Origin: Nematopogon swammerdamellus
Taxonomy: Eukaryota; Arthropoda; Insecta; Lepidoptera; Adelidae
Assembly: GCA_946902875.1 (NCBI GenBank)
Contig: OX336343.1
Span: 14,753,361-14,817,360 of the forward strand
Length of the DNA stretch: 64,000 bases
Direction of reading: 5' to 3'
Program-made: the position numbers and the translations under genes
Shown: piece after piece, positions 43,301 to 52,344 of the stretch
Position numbering within the stretch: position 1 is the first letter of the stretch
Layout: each line of letters starts with the position of its first letter
Notes under the pieces: generated by a model
What the model saw: the letters and a program-made list of their open reading frames with translations, nothing else
Databases searched by the model: none
What the model was told of the DNA's origin: nothing

Positions 43301-44439
43301 ACTACACGGACTTTGGTAGTGACAGAAGCGTCACGCACCACACAGTGGTGTGGTATGAAATAGGTATTTGCAACAGAAGGTTTCGACTGGTCGAGCACCT
43401 CCATTTGGTTTAAATCCACGTACTCCTGGAGACATTGGTTATATTGATCTCGCAAGGAGGGATTTTTTGATAATCGAAATTCGAGTTTATTGTACCTAGA
43501 CAATGCGATGTCGTAGGATTTTCCCAACTGATACGCATCGGGCTGAAACGGCAGGGCTACGATGTAGCGTCCTGTCTGGTCACGTGACACTGTATTCGAG
43601 TACAGATTTTCACAGTAGGTATGTTCCTGAGAAACAAATTCGGTTTCTGGTATTGATTCTAGTTCCCAGAACCTTTGCAAAGACATGTCAATGTCATTGG
43701 TAAATGAGCTAAGACAAGTCTGAAAATGATTTGGTTTGAGTAATTTGATTTTACCCATAAGTAGGTGCCCAAATATGCTATCGATAGCAGTGGGGGTGTC
43801 GGGAGGACCTTTTATTCCGAATAAAACCTCATCCAACAGGTCAGCGCCGATTAACAATTCAATCGGTCTTCGTGATTTCAGGTCTGGATCGGCCAGTTTT
43901 AAATTTTTTAAATGTGGCCAATTGTCGATATGTAAATTCACATTCGGCCGGTACCGAGTGAGTTTTGATAAAATGAGTGCCTTTACATTTAATATTGGAC
44001 CGCTTTTGTTATGAGGAGAAAGTTGAAATTGAACTATGCCACGAGTTGGTATAGTTCTATCGATTTCTATGCCTTCTAGAGGTATATTTATATGTTGTCT
44101 CGGTAAACGCAAACGGTCCACACAAGCCTCCGTAATGATTGTTGCCTGTGATCCGCTGTCAGTCACACATCGGACAGTTTGTTTAACATTTTCGCCTAGG
44201 TGAATATCTGCAAGCGCGGTTGATAATAATACTGTTTTGTAAGTATTTTTCGATGTGCTGTCTACTACGCCGGCGAGTGAAATGTTGGCGACCGAGTCAG
44301 ACTCAGAAGTACCGGCGAGTAGTGCGTGAGGCGCTGGCAGCGACGCGGACGATAGAGCGGGAGGCGAGGAGGACGGAGGCACCGGCGGAGGCGGCGGCGG
44401 CGGCGGCGGCGGCGACTGTGGCGGCGGCGGCGGTGCGGG
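40363..44439 (-). CDS. pol: BEL/Pao Pol polyprotein (protease, RT, RNase H, integrase)
   Basis: The frame is open for more than 1,350 codons from just after the gag TGA to its stop at 40363-40365. The first possible non-AUG start by frame is GTG at 44380-44382; no AUG lies near, so expression as a Gag fusion is likely. Counting from that GTG, the order is a proline-rich linker, an aspartic protease (DSGSQ, about 75), a reverse transcriptase (SDIKQMYRQI near 405, catalytic FVDD at 481-484), an RNase H-like Pao domain (FSDSS near 661, WTDS near 737), an integrase zinc finger (two H and C-x-x-C, about 970-1008), the DDE catalytic core (VDYCG near 1040, SDNGTNF near 1105, GIWEAG near 1160) and a C-terminal DUF5641-type tail. 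All catalytic positions checked are present. Confidence 0.93.
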   Translation of the reverse strand, partial: PAPPPPPQSPPPPPPPPPPVPPSSSPPALSSASLPAPHALLAGTSESDSVANISLAGVVDSTSKNTYKTVLLSTALADIHLGENVKQTVRCVTDSGSQATIITEACVDRLRLPRQHINIPLEGIEIDRTIPTRGIVQFQLSPHNKSGPILNVKALILSKLTRYRPNVNLHIDNWPHLKNLKLADPDLKSRRPIELLIGADLLDEVLFGIKGPPDTPTAIDSIFGHLLMGKIKLLKPNHFQTCLSSFTNDIDMSLQRFWELESIPETEFVSQEHTYCENLYSNTVSRDQTGRYIVALPFQPDAYQLGKSYDIALSRYNKLEFRLSKNPSLRDQYNQCLQEYVDLNQMEVLDQSKPSVANTYFIPHHCVVRDASVTTKVRVVFDGGCKTSNGKSLNDILLTGPNLHQDIVHVLIQFRLHPIVLISDIKQMYRQILVREQDRNFQLILWRPTPESPIQTYRHRAVVFGLRSSPYLALRTIKQLAQDEKERFPRAAKVLQNQVFVDDVITGAANESEALSLQRELIVICKSGCFELRKWCSNSPALLSSVLADESPDGQNRDHLVFADLDDNTAGVKVLGLRWNPVQDCFNFEIKYKARESTKRTILSDIFRLYDPLGFLGPVIVFAKQLIQSLWLTKTGWDDVPPSHILEIWNRITAELPILSTLSFPRLVLPTNGNIQIHGFSDSSEKSMGACVYLRHCNCNGNITIYLLIAKTKVAPLKIISIPRLELTGALLLAKLIELVTNTYEKTIKIDEVHAWTDSTIVLSWLSSSAHQYKVFVANRVTEILTRVPASRWRHVPSADNPADLASRGLYPSEFIQHEMWFSGPSWLTLPAPEWPQLPTILHTDEEKRKQIFSILIPDMPDNDFITKFSNLDKLLRVVAYIFRFYRKCRKQSDDICNLPYISVSETKSSLKCLIRMAQNSVFQNDLINLKTNNACSNQLRRLNPFIDNENILRVGGRINKSFLPYEMKHQIILPKSHYLTTLIIDRAHAQHLHAGPQALQYILMQRFWILSARDVIRRRVHLCVKCFRAKPIAPQPIMASLPADRVRPARVFSKVGVDYCGFFHTRANKIRNAKIYNSYVALFVCMATKCIHLELVSDLSTESFIAALRRFVSRRGAPTDIFSDNGTNFVGTNSYLKDLYTFMNNNANQKYIAEYGVSVGICWHFNPASASHFGGIWEAGVKSFKHHLHRVVGNQTLTYDEFNTLICECEAILNSRPLCVLSSEPEPLPLSPAHFLVGGPLTTIPDTDITDTNPSRLTRWRLVQQFTQHLWKRWSAEYLHQLQQRGKWWRSHDTLAPVSKGSVVLVREDNLPPLQWRLALVHSLHPGEDGVTRAVTLRMGNTFVKRPVVKVCPLPTE

Positions 44440-44442
44440 TCA
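44440..44442 (-). promoter_or_regulatory. In-frame UGA between gag and pol, candidate readthrough site
   Basis: Gag and pol are in the same frame (45825 minus 44382 is a multiple of 3) and only this TGA, followed by C, separates them. UGA-C is the leakiest stop context known in general. Proline codons follow. It could equally be a disabling point mutation in an element that normally has one frame. Confidence 0.6.
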
Positions 44443-45825
44443 CAACGGTTGAGCGGACGATCCCTGGTTGTACGGCGAGCTTATGGGTGGTGCACGCTGA
44501 CGCGAGAGCTCGGCGTGGTCGGGGAAAGTGATTGCGGACGCGACGAAGGTTGATTCCTCATGCAAGAGCGAGTGATGTTTTTTGTTGCAGGTTCGACATG
44601 TAAATTTTGATTTACAGTCTTTGAATTCGTGACCTACATTTAAACAGTTAGTGCAAATTTTCTGCCCCTTAATAGTTTTATGTTTATCGGAGACAGAGAG
44701 GTTTAGGAACTCAGGGCATCTGCCGAGTGAATGAGGTGATTTACATAGAATGCACTTAAAGTTACTTTGTGTAGGCGCACTTGCAGCCATGGCACACAAT
44801 TTTGGTTGAGGTCGAGGTTGAGGTAGTTTTGGTTTAGGTTGCGAATTAATCGCTTTTGCAGAAGAATCAGTATTTTTAGCAGAATTTACTATCTCATTCG
44901 CTGCGAGCTCTTTGTTCAGGAAGTTCAACAACTGATCCAGTGTTGGTATGGAGCTGCATGAATTCAAAGAGATTTCAAAACGTTTACGCAAGCTAGTGGT
45001 TAGTTTTCGCAGAAGCAAATTTACCAGAATGAAGTCCCACGATTTAATTGGAAATTTCATCATCTCAAGTGCTTTGAGGTTTTCCTGAAAAATATTCAGA
45101 GTGCTACGCAAGCCCTTTTCTACGTTGGAAATATTTTCCAAGTCGAGAATTCGATCGAGATGCTTACAGGCGATTAGACGAGGATTTTCGTATCTCTCTT
45201 TCAGAATGTCCAGTGCAATGGTGTAATTTTCGTTTGTGACCGGTATCGATTTAATGAGGCTGTGAGGCTCCTCCTTAAGTGACATCAACAAATACCTAAA
45301 TTTCTCTACTTGTTCGTACTGAGTGCTGTCGTGAACGATTGATCTAAAAAGATCGAAGAACGCATTCCAATCAGTAGGTTCTCCTGAAAATGTAGGTAAA
45401 GCCAAGGCCGGTAGGCATGGCTTGCTACGGACTGCATCCGCGCTGCTTGCATCGTGAAACGTCGAGTTATGGAGCGAATAACTCAATCTGCGAGCAGTTT
45501 CCTCGGCTTGCTTCAGTTTGCTTGCTGACACTTGAATGCTGTAATACAGGTCATTGAAATTAGATCGCATAGCCAATTGTTCATTCTTATCAAACTGGCC
45601 GCTTACCATTAAGCTCTTTTCGATTTTACTTTGAAGTTTAGTAAACTTTCTTTGCAACGTTTGCAGCTCTTTTGCGCGGCAGACAAACTGAAGCTCGTCG
45701 ATATTTAACAGATCAGTTATAGCTTGCAATTCCGTGAAAATAATATCACGTTCAAATAAATCTTGTTCTAGCGAAATAGCTTTGGTCGTTCGCGTAGCAG
45801 TTTTAGAATTATTCGGTAACGCCAT
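44440..45825 (-). CDS. gag: BEL/Pao Gag, 461 residues
   Basis: Gag forms the intracellular particle that packages the element RNA. Residues about 20-120 are helical and charged (coiled-coil-like). Residues about 140-280 form the DUF1759 region typical of Pao Gag (LPTFSGEPTDWNAFFDLFRS). Three cysteine/histidine knuckles follow near residues 358-371, 391-404 (CTNCLNVGHEFKDC, a C-X2-C-X4-H-X4-C box) and 410-422. The ATG at 45823-45825 is the first in the frame after the leader. The frame ends in TGA at 44440-44442, after which the same frame continues open into pol. No other stop or frameshift is present, so the gene looks functional. Confidence 0.92.
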   Translation of the reverse strand: MALPNNSKTATRTTKAISLEQDLFERDIIFTELQAITDLLNIDELQFVCRAKELQTLQRKFTKLQSKIEKSLMVSGQFDKNEQLAMRSNFNDLYYSIQVSASKLKQAEETARRLSYSLHNSTFHDASSADAVRSKPCLPALALPTFSGEPTDWNAFFDLFRSIVHDSTQYEQVEKFRYLLMSLKEEPHSLIKSIPVTNENYTIALDILKERYENPRLIACKHLDRILDLENISNVEKGLRSTLNIFQENLKALEMMKFPIKSWDFILVNLLLRKLTTSLRKRFEISLNSCSSIPTLDQLLNFLNKELAANEIVNSAKNTDSSAKAINSQPKPKLPQPRPQPKLCAMAASAPTQSNFKCILCKSPHSLGRCPEFLNLSVSDKHKTIKGQKICTNCLNVGHEFKDCKSKFTCRTCNKKHHSLLHEESTFVASAITFPDHAELSRQRAPPISSPYNQGSSAQPL

Positions 45826-46294
45826 CTTGTGAGCGAAGTTGAAACTAGGTAGGTAGGTAAGTTATGAAATAACAATAGAGATAGGTGACGATTGATTACG
45901 AATCACGCTCGAAAAAAATAAATAGGCATTTGCGAACGTTTGCAAACGATGTTTGAAATGAATATAGGTCGGATGAAAGATAGATAAGCCCAATTCCGAA
46001 AGAGTGTCGGTCTTACATAGATATATAATTGATGATTAGGTATTACCTAATTAGTAAGTAATTACTTATTAGATACTTGGTGTCTAACGCTTGCGAATTG
46101 GCTATCATGCATTGTGATGCCTATTTTGCAATGCAACTACAGCCATTTAGGTAGGTATCTGGCTATAGGGAACGTTTGCCATGTAGATAGGTAGCTGACG
46201 TTAGTTCCGCGTTAGGAGCGGAGTATGGATCTACTTCCGAAGCATGATACGCGCGCCTGGGTCATGATTGCACAAGATAGAAAACTCTGGTAAG

Positions 46295-46311
46295 TCCGGC
46301 TCGAAGGACCA
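46295..46311 (-). promoter_or_regulatory. Primer binding site, tRNA-Tyr type
   Basis: On the minus strand TGGTCCTTCGAGCCGGA starts directly after the 5' LTR. It is complementary to the CCA-bearing 3' end of eukaryotic tRNA-Tyr as I recall it (TCCGGCTCGAAGGACCA). Confidence 0.85.
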
Positions 46312-46772
46312 TGTTGAGGACTCGGAAAGAAAAGTGGACTGTATTAGGTAGATATTGGTCTTGCAAGGGTTGTGAGGTTTGACTTACCGACCCTTCCCCA
46401 CCTTCAGCAGCTGCGTCCTGCCTGGCTGGATCGGTCTTCGGTCGGATCGGTAAGCGTGTAACTTGAAAATGATTGGTATAGGCAGCTAGGTAAAGCTTTC
46501 TTTCTTGTTTCGTGTTTGTTCTTGGCGCGCGCACTCCGATCGTCGTTATTCGGAAAACTCAACTAGATAATCTCTCTCGCTGTCATCGCGAGAGGATGCG
46601 CAGGTGATTTCCAGCCAGTTGCGGCGAACAGTGCCGCTTCCAGTGAATGAAAGGAGGGAAAAGTTCAAACCTCCACAGGTTTCTTGCAAGATAGGTATGT
46701 GAAAAATGAATGGATAGCAGAATGAAATCTATTTTGTGCAATCATAATATGAATCATGTTCGGTACGGAACA
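46312..46772 (-). repeat. BEL/Pao 5' LTR, 461 bp
   Basis: Promoter-bearing LTR of the element, matching the 3' LTR. A spurious 90-codon frame crosses it and the leader. Confidence 0.93.
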
Positions 46773-46854
46773 GCTTGGTTGTTCCAATGCATAATTGCGT
46801 AATAATTACAGTAGATTTCGAGCTTTGTTAGGAAACAATTTATTAATCCACTTA

Positions 46855-47195
46855 ATATTTATTCAGTTATAACATTTAAATATATACAACTAACAAATAA
46901 TAACATTAAATTAAAAACTATACTAAATCTAAAATAAATCTAAAATGAAACTATCTAAAACTAAATAAATAAATAAAATAAACCTACTTATAAAACCTAA
47001 TAACAGACCTATAAACAACTAATAAACCTATAAAAGAAAACTAGTAACCCTCCTCCAGGTGAGACGATGTGGGCACGGTTCCAAGAACGCTAGCGGCATT
47101 ACCACGCTGGATTGCCACACTGATACGCTGCCTCAGGAACTCGAGCGAACGATGTTCTCCTGAAGCAGCGAACAATTGCACGAAAAAGAGTTTTT
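46855..47195 (-). pseudogene. C-terminal tail and 3' UTR of another retroelement
   Basis: The minus strand from about 47195 reads LFFVQLFAASGEHRSLEFLR, QRISVAIQRGNAASVLGT, and ends GY with TAG at 47047-47049. The FLRQR-(I/L)-S-(V/L)-A-(I/V)-QRGNAASVLG pattern recalls the end of lepidopteran non-LTR polyproteins. AT-rich sequence to 46855 would be its 3' UTR. Upstream homology is lost beyond 47195. Family uncertain. Confidence 0.4.
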
Positions 47196-48935
47196 TTTTA
47201 ATTCACGTGTGAAAATTATTAAGATTTTTCTTACGGACACAGAGTTATAACTCTATACGCCCGTATGTCAAAGCTCTATGGAGCACACACAATCACAAGC
47301 GGGATTTAATTCAACGGGTTATTTATTATACAGTTATCAAGATAGAAACACGGAAAAGGCTAAATAAATATTTTTTTTTTATTTTTCTTTCACAGTTTTA
47401 TGCCAGGTTGAAAAATTTGATCAAATAATTTGATAAGCAAATCTTATTCCGAAAATCCGGCCTCGTAGAATGCAAGTATAACATTTTGGTTTAATTAAAA
47501 CGAAAATGATTTATAAACAGTACCTTTGGACTTTGTTAGATTGTCCAAAGTTGACTCATAGGAAGGGCTCCGAATTAAATTTTTCAACGCTCGTTTATTT
47601 ATAAACGAAAAAAGTACCTATAGTAACCCTAACAGATTAGATAAATTGGTATCGACAGTCCTGTGATCAAGAGTTGATTGTTGCTGGTGGAGCAGCGTGT
47701 ACTGCTAACGAATAGGCTATTGCAGAAATTATCTATTTACGTAATCAATGAAAGCGCGTTGGTCAATTTGAATCGATCACCGACGAAATCGATCGAAAAC
47801 GCTACTAATGCTTAATCGTATTATTTATTTGGTATACTCACTCATTATGATGTTTAATAGTAAGTGTATGAAAAGTGAAAATAGACTTCAATGCACAGAA
47901 AAATGATCGTTTAAAAAAGCATTTTCTATCAGCTGTGTCTGCGATTGCGGGTAACGTTGATGGGTAATGCGAAATTAACTAAGATAAAAAATATTAATAA
48001 TACACGTACAAGGCGAATTATTTTAATTTTTATTACGTGTAGGTATGTTTCTTTTTTACTACTTATATGTATTTATATATTTTGTAATTATGATTATTTA
48101 TTATAAAAAAAAAATTATGCCTTGGTAGGTATTATTATGATATTAATTATTTATCTACGCTTTTGTTTCTACGCTTGCATTGTCCGCCTCCTCTCACACA
48201 TAGCAAAGGTGAATTTGTAAATAATGCCGTGAGTTTCAATAATGTGATTTTATCAAAAATATCAATTATTGAGAGTTTTTCGTATTTTTAAAGTCAGCTA
48301 AATAGGTAAGAATACATTTTTTGAACTGTCAGTTTTATAGCGACTCATTTTAGTGGGCTAAAGGGTTGTAATTCTTGATGATGATGATGGATAACTTTGA
48401 AAAATATAGAAGGTTTTTGATGCCCAAAATATTACTGTGACCTTTTTAAACTGGTGAAAAATAAAGTATATTTTAATTTGATTTAATGTACTGAGGTGAT
48501 CTGACAGTACATTGTGCATTGAAATTTTTAGCTTTGATTAGCTTTGATCATTGTACTTCTTTATTTTATTCCTTAGAAGCCCTTCAGGCTTCATATTCAC
48601 CCAACTACATGTACAATAAATATTAAAACGGTAAACAGACGCGAACTCGTAATTATTTCAAAATAATTTTACTTATTATGAGCAATAATCACTTTTATCA
48701 ACATACACAATTCTAGCACTCAGGCGGTCTTGCAGTTTCGAGACGAGACGACGACGACGCGACGTGTTGAGATCACACTCGTTCGACCGGCCGACAACGA
48801 GTGCAGTGTTGTGAGGATGTAAAATAGTGATCGACATCGATTCGTACTTTATACGTGACAGATCTTACATGTTCTTATCCAACCCTACCATTAGACATTT
48901 TCCGTTATATATATATACGCAATATAATTCAGACA
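47196..48935. other. AT-rich intergenic sequence, nothing assigned
   Basis: No gene recognised; a modest GC-rich patch with GACGACGACGCGACG lies near 48745. Confidence 0.4.
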
Positions 48936-49192
48936 AGAACAAGGTGTCGTGCCAAAGGGCGACAGCGTAGCCCCCTCTCACCTTGGCACGGCCCTTCCAC
49001 CAAGTCACGCAGCAGATGGGTCTTCGTGCCTTACTTGCTGCTTCATAGTTATCTTGTCCGAATACTTTGCTAAACGTGGTGGTCGGTGTTGTGCTGTAAT
49101 TTGCATGAGTACTTGGAGCACAACATCGATCACTCTACATACCCCGATTGTCGGGATACAGCGTGTGGTATGTATGTATGTATGTGTATATA
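48936..49192 (+). repeat. Short element family A, copy 3 (5'-truncated)
   Basis: It runs from AACAAGGTGTCGTGCC to a TATGTATGTATGTGTATA tail and lacks the first 80 bases of the family. Confidence 0.75.
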
Positions 49193-49962
49193 CGCAATAA
49201 AAGTAGCTATCCTAATAAATCATACTTGTTGCATACATAAATAATTACTTATGTACAACAAATACCTACATACTTATAATAAATAATGTACATATATGGG
49301 TATACGTTTACATGTTGACATCCATGGCGCTTTCAACGATCGCAAATTCCTAAAGCTCGGCTTGCAGTGGGGGCACAATTGACCGCTCGTTCTGAATTCC
49401 GCCTCCGTCGCAGCCTGCCGCCCCCGCACCGCCCCCGCACCGCCCCCAGCACCGAGCCGCGCCGCCTCCAGTCATGTCGCTCCTACTGTGACATGCGGCC
49501 ACTTCGCGTCGTCACGCTTTTGCACTACAATACTTAGATAATAATTTTCGATAGGAAATAATTTTCGAATAACTTCATAAGTTTTCCCTTTAGATGGAAT
49601 TATCTCTAGGGATTTTCGGACATAGCTAGTGTTTTCTGTTCAGGTGGTCTTTATTCGTAGGGCAGTAAGTCACTGGCGAAAGTGAGAGTTCATCACTCGA
49701 AACAGAAGCGCGAGAGTGAGATGTCTAGATCCCACGAAGGCAAAACATGGAAGCAAGAGAGAATGAGATAGAAAAAACTTCAAGCGAAATAAACCTCGAG
49801 TGAATGCTATGAGTTCACAGCATAGTTCAGTGTAGACGCATTCGAAAGAATTATAGGAAAGTCATAATTAATTCCGGTACGTGAAATCACACATAATTCT
49901 GCTAAGATCATATACTTACCCAACGTACAGATGCCGTCACGCGTTTAGAGCGCTCTGTCACT

Positions 49963-50058
49963 CAGCAGGTCTATTCTTGTAAATTCTGAGAGCGGAATCA
50001 GCGCTGTTGTGGCGCTGAGAGCCACTTACCAAAGTTATTTACAAGAATAGACCTGCTG
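49963..50058. repeat. 96-base hairpin with perfect 22-bp arms
   Basis: CAGCAGGTCTATTCTTGTAA plus AT (49963-49984) is exactly inverted at 50037-50058. A second short stem (CAGCGC/GCGCTG) lies inside. The size resembles a miRNA precursor or a very small MITE; no family is recognised. Confidence 0.8.
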
Positions 50059-50379
50059 GCCTCACGCACTCTATGTACTTGCGCGCGCTAACTACCTACC
50101 GCCCGGCGGGCCGGTCGGCGCGAAGCATACCTACACGCGCGCCCACGCAACTGCGCGCAGCTGCAAAGCAATAATCACTTTACACTCGATCGTTTAGGTA
50201 CATTTTCGCACGCAGCGATTGGCGACGTGAAGCATTAGGCTATTAAAGCCGTAGGTATGGAACTTTTTCTATGGAGTGATTTATCTGTTACGAAGTAACT
50301 ATTAAGTAATCTGTGTCTGTACGTCTGTTTGGCGGAGTGAGGGAAGCGCGGCGCAGACGTCGCGGCGTCGTCGGTGATG

Positions 50380-50405
50380 CCCCCCCCCCCCCCCCCCCCC
50401 CCCCC
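50380..50405 (+). repeat. 26-base poly(C) tract
   Basis: An uninterrupted C run inside GC-rich sequence, comparable to the G run at 35751-35775. Confidence 0.9.
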
Positions 50406-50684
50406 AACATCCAACACCCTGCGCACCGCTCTCACGTCTCCACGTCCCGACACATGCGCGAACTAACCCCACCACTTTCGCCGAGGGCTCATAAACCGTT
50501 TCGGGACCTGTAATTTGGTTGATACTGAATATAGTGGTGATGCAGTCCATTAAGTTCAATTACATAAACAATTATACTTACCTACGTATGCGGAAAGAAA
50601 ACAATCGTGAGGAAACATAGTTGCATTAAAGATTCTAACCTATAGATATATAGAGTTGACCTATCGTGGGAATCCCACGCTCAC

Positions 50685-50797
50685 CGCATCGAGGTTGCAA
50701 GCGAGCACAGCTGCGTCATCATCATGGTACAGCAACGCGCCGCGGCCGCTCGCGCTCAGCGCCTCTCGCGCAATGATATCGCAGTGCACCACAATAC
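50685..50797 (-). CDS. Candidate exon of an unidentified minus-strand gene
   Basis: The minus strand has an AG acceptor directly after three in-frame stops, then 37 codons reading IVVHCDIIAREALSASGRGA and LLYHDDDAAVLACNLDA, then a GTGAGC donor. Third positions are mostly G/C. The plus strand is also open here, which weakens the call. I do not recognise the protein; it ends in phase 0. It could belong to the gene whose end lies at 35689, but no link is shown. Confidence 0.25.
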
Positions 50798-50962
50798 CTC
50801 ATCATTATAACCCGATGCATTTTTACCGATATTACACAGTATAACCGAATACAAACCCTCAGTATATTATGAAAGGAACGCTGGGCATGCGAATTTTCTC
50901 TTTACGTAGGCTGTTTTAATTTTGAAGGATGCGTGAATTATATTGTCTAGTATGTTTTTTGA

Positions 50963-51600
50963 AAGAAGATATAGTGACAAGGATTGAGAAAGGGATGCTT
51001 CGGTGGTTCGGTCATGTTGGAAGAATGGATGATAGGAGTCTGGAGTCTGGAGTCAGCATCTGAAAAAAGGTATTAGTCTTACGACTGTTACACCGTTGCA
51101 GTTGCCGGGCTTTTTTGGCGCGGTTTTCCGCGCGAGGCCTGTCGTCACTTTGTCCGCTCTATGTAAAATAGCGCGGTCGCCGTGGCCGGCTCTGGCTTTA
51201 TAGTGGCCGGTCACTTTGTCCACCCTAAGTTAGGGTTGTCGCCGTGACCGTCTGCTGGCTAGGGGCGAGCGGCGTCGAAGCCGCTCTGCTGCTGGCACGT
51301 TCTGCAGTCTCTCGTTTGCTGCAGCTGATAGGAGACTAACGAAAGAAATTTATGAAGCAAATGTGAGTGGAAGAGTCGGGAAGGGTCGCCCTAGACGCAC
51401 GTACCTGCACCAGATCGGGCATGTGCTCAAAAAGGGGCACGTGTGTAGTACCCGTAACCGACGAGCATGCATGAAGAACATTATGGGAGTGGAAGAGGCG
51501 GCAGAGGTGTGTCAAGATAGTAGCACGTGGAGATCCGTTGTCTCTGCCTACCCCATCGGGAAACAGGCGTGACGCTATGTATGTATGTATGTATGTTTTA
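50963..51600 (+). pseudogene. RTE-type LINE C-terminal fragment, interrupted by an insertion
   Basis: Reading IEKGMLRWFGHVGRMDDR up to 51038, then from 51335 LTKEIYEANVSGRVGKGRPR and WRSVVSAYPIGKQA with TGA at 51570-51572, followed by (TATG)n at 51577-51596. This is the tail of an RTE-clade polyprotein and its usual tetranucleotide end. A 288-base insertion (51039-51326) splits it; apart from that the frame continues exactly. 5'-truncated. Confidence 0.8.
51039..51326. mobile_element. 288-bp insertion with 8-bp target duplication
   Basis: GATAGGAG occurs on both sides (51031-51038 and 51327-51334) and removing one copy plus the insert restores the continuity of the host LINE frame. The insert is GC-richer than its surroundings (GGCGCGGTTTTCCGCGCG). 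I find no clear terminal inverted repeats. An 8-base duplication suggests a hAT or P-type element. Confidence 0.65.
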
Positions 51601-51740
51601 TAGTGTTTTTAAAGGATATCGAAAAATCTTTATTGTCTAAGTGTCTCAACTAGTCTGAATGCTCTCCCGGGAAACTGCAAAATCATTGAAGCTTGTAGCG
51701 TATGTTGTGCATTTACATAATTACGAGTATGAAAAAAAAA

Positions 51741-52164
51741 TTTTTTTTATGTAAACTGACACGTTTGGCTACATCACCTACAACATCCGTGATGTCAGCC
51801 CATAACACCGGGTGAACTAGGAGCTATGTCAGTGCTTCCCTTCATTTCGCGCCGGCTACACTGAACTGGACGGAAAACACGAACTATTTACATAGCCTTT
51901 TTGACCGTCGTTTCGCTTAGTGCGGTGGTACCAACCCGGCCGGGATAAACCCTACCACCCAGTAAGGTAAGAAGGGAAGGGACCTACAGTTTAACGTGGA
52001 ATCCGAACCACGGTCAGCCTCCAACGGTCGAGCGGTCACCCATCCAATAACTGACCGCACCACTGAGCTGCCGAGGCTGACGATCCCTTAGTCGACTTTT
52101 ACGACATGCGACGGGGAGAGATGCAGTGGGGCTATTCTTTTTAAGTACCGACCCCACACGGTTC
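51741..52164 (-). mobile_element. Chimeric SINE: family A 5' end joined to full family B
   Basis: 51741-52080 is a reversed family B element including body, B-box-like region, 5S-like core (CACCCATCCAATAACTGACC on +) and A-box-like end. 52081-52164 is the reversed first 85 bases of family A. On the minus strand the order is family A start, then family B. Confidence 0.75.
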
Positions 52165-52344
52165 AAAATGTTTAACTAAAACTTAACATTTCAGAAAACA
52201 CTGAATGGTTAATTAATGTATTATTATATCAGTCTACCGACTGACACTTGTTGACGGTCCTTAGCATGGGACTTCGTATAATGTCCTTTAAAATAAAATA
52301 AAAAACCGTACAGTTTTAGTTAGGCCTTCCAGAGTAATATTTGT

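Larger units (their letters stand above)
39779..46772 (-). mobile_element. Complete BEL/Pao LTR retrotransposon
   Basis: The 6,994-base element is read on the minus strand: 5' LTR 46312-46772, leader, gag 44440-45825, pol 40363-44439, 3' LTR 39779-40239. The 5-base duplication GCTTG flanks it (39774-39778 and 46773-46777). The LTRs begin TG and end CA on either strand, and I find no difference between them by eye. Directly inside the 5' LTR is TGGTCCTTCGAGCCGGA, complementary to the 3' end of tRNA-Tyr. A purine-rich AAGGCGGGCTGTA precedes the 3' LTR. Domain order (protease, reverse transcriptase, RNase H, integrase) and the DUF1759 gag are diagnostic of BEL/Pao. There is no envelope frame. 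Confidence 0.95.
49340..50530. other. GC-rich region with possible promoter or exon content
   Basis: GC-rich patches (49370-49510, 50060-50170, 50340-50470) stand out from the AT-rich surroundings. On the minus strand 49475-49350 is a short open frame rich in glycine ending PPLQAEL, and 50507-50468 has splice-like edges; neither is convincing alone. A hairpin and a poly(C) run also lie here. Confidence 0.35.

Noticed and set aside
44220..44531. Plus-strand frames opposite BEL/Pao gag-pol (also 40462-43703)
   Set aside because: Antisense shadows of a long, domain-rich minus-strand coding region.
46262..46534. 90-codon frame over the BEL/Pao LTR (also 39768-40001)
   Set aside because: Duplicated because it lies in the LTR; it precedes gag without domain content.
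49350..49475. 42-codon glycine-rich minus-strand frame ending PPLQAEL
   Set aside because: Another frame is equally open here and the glycine run reflects GGC/GGG repeats; mentioned only as part of the GC-rich region.
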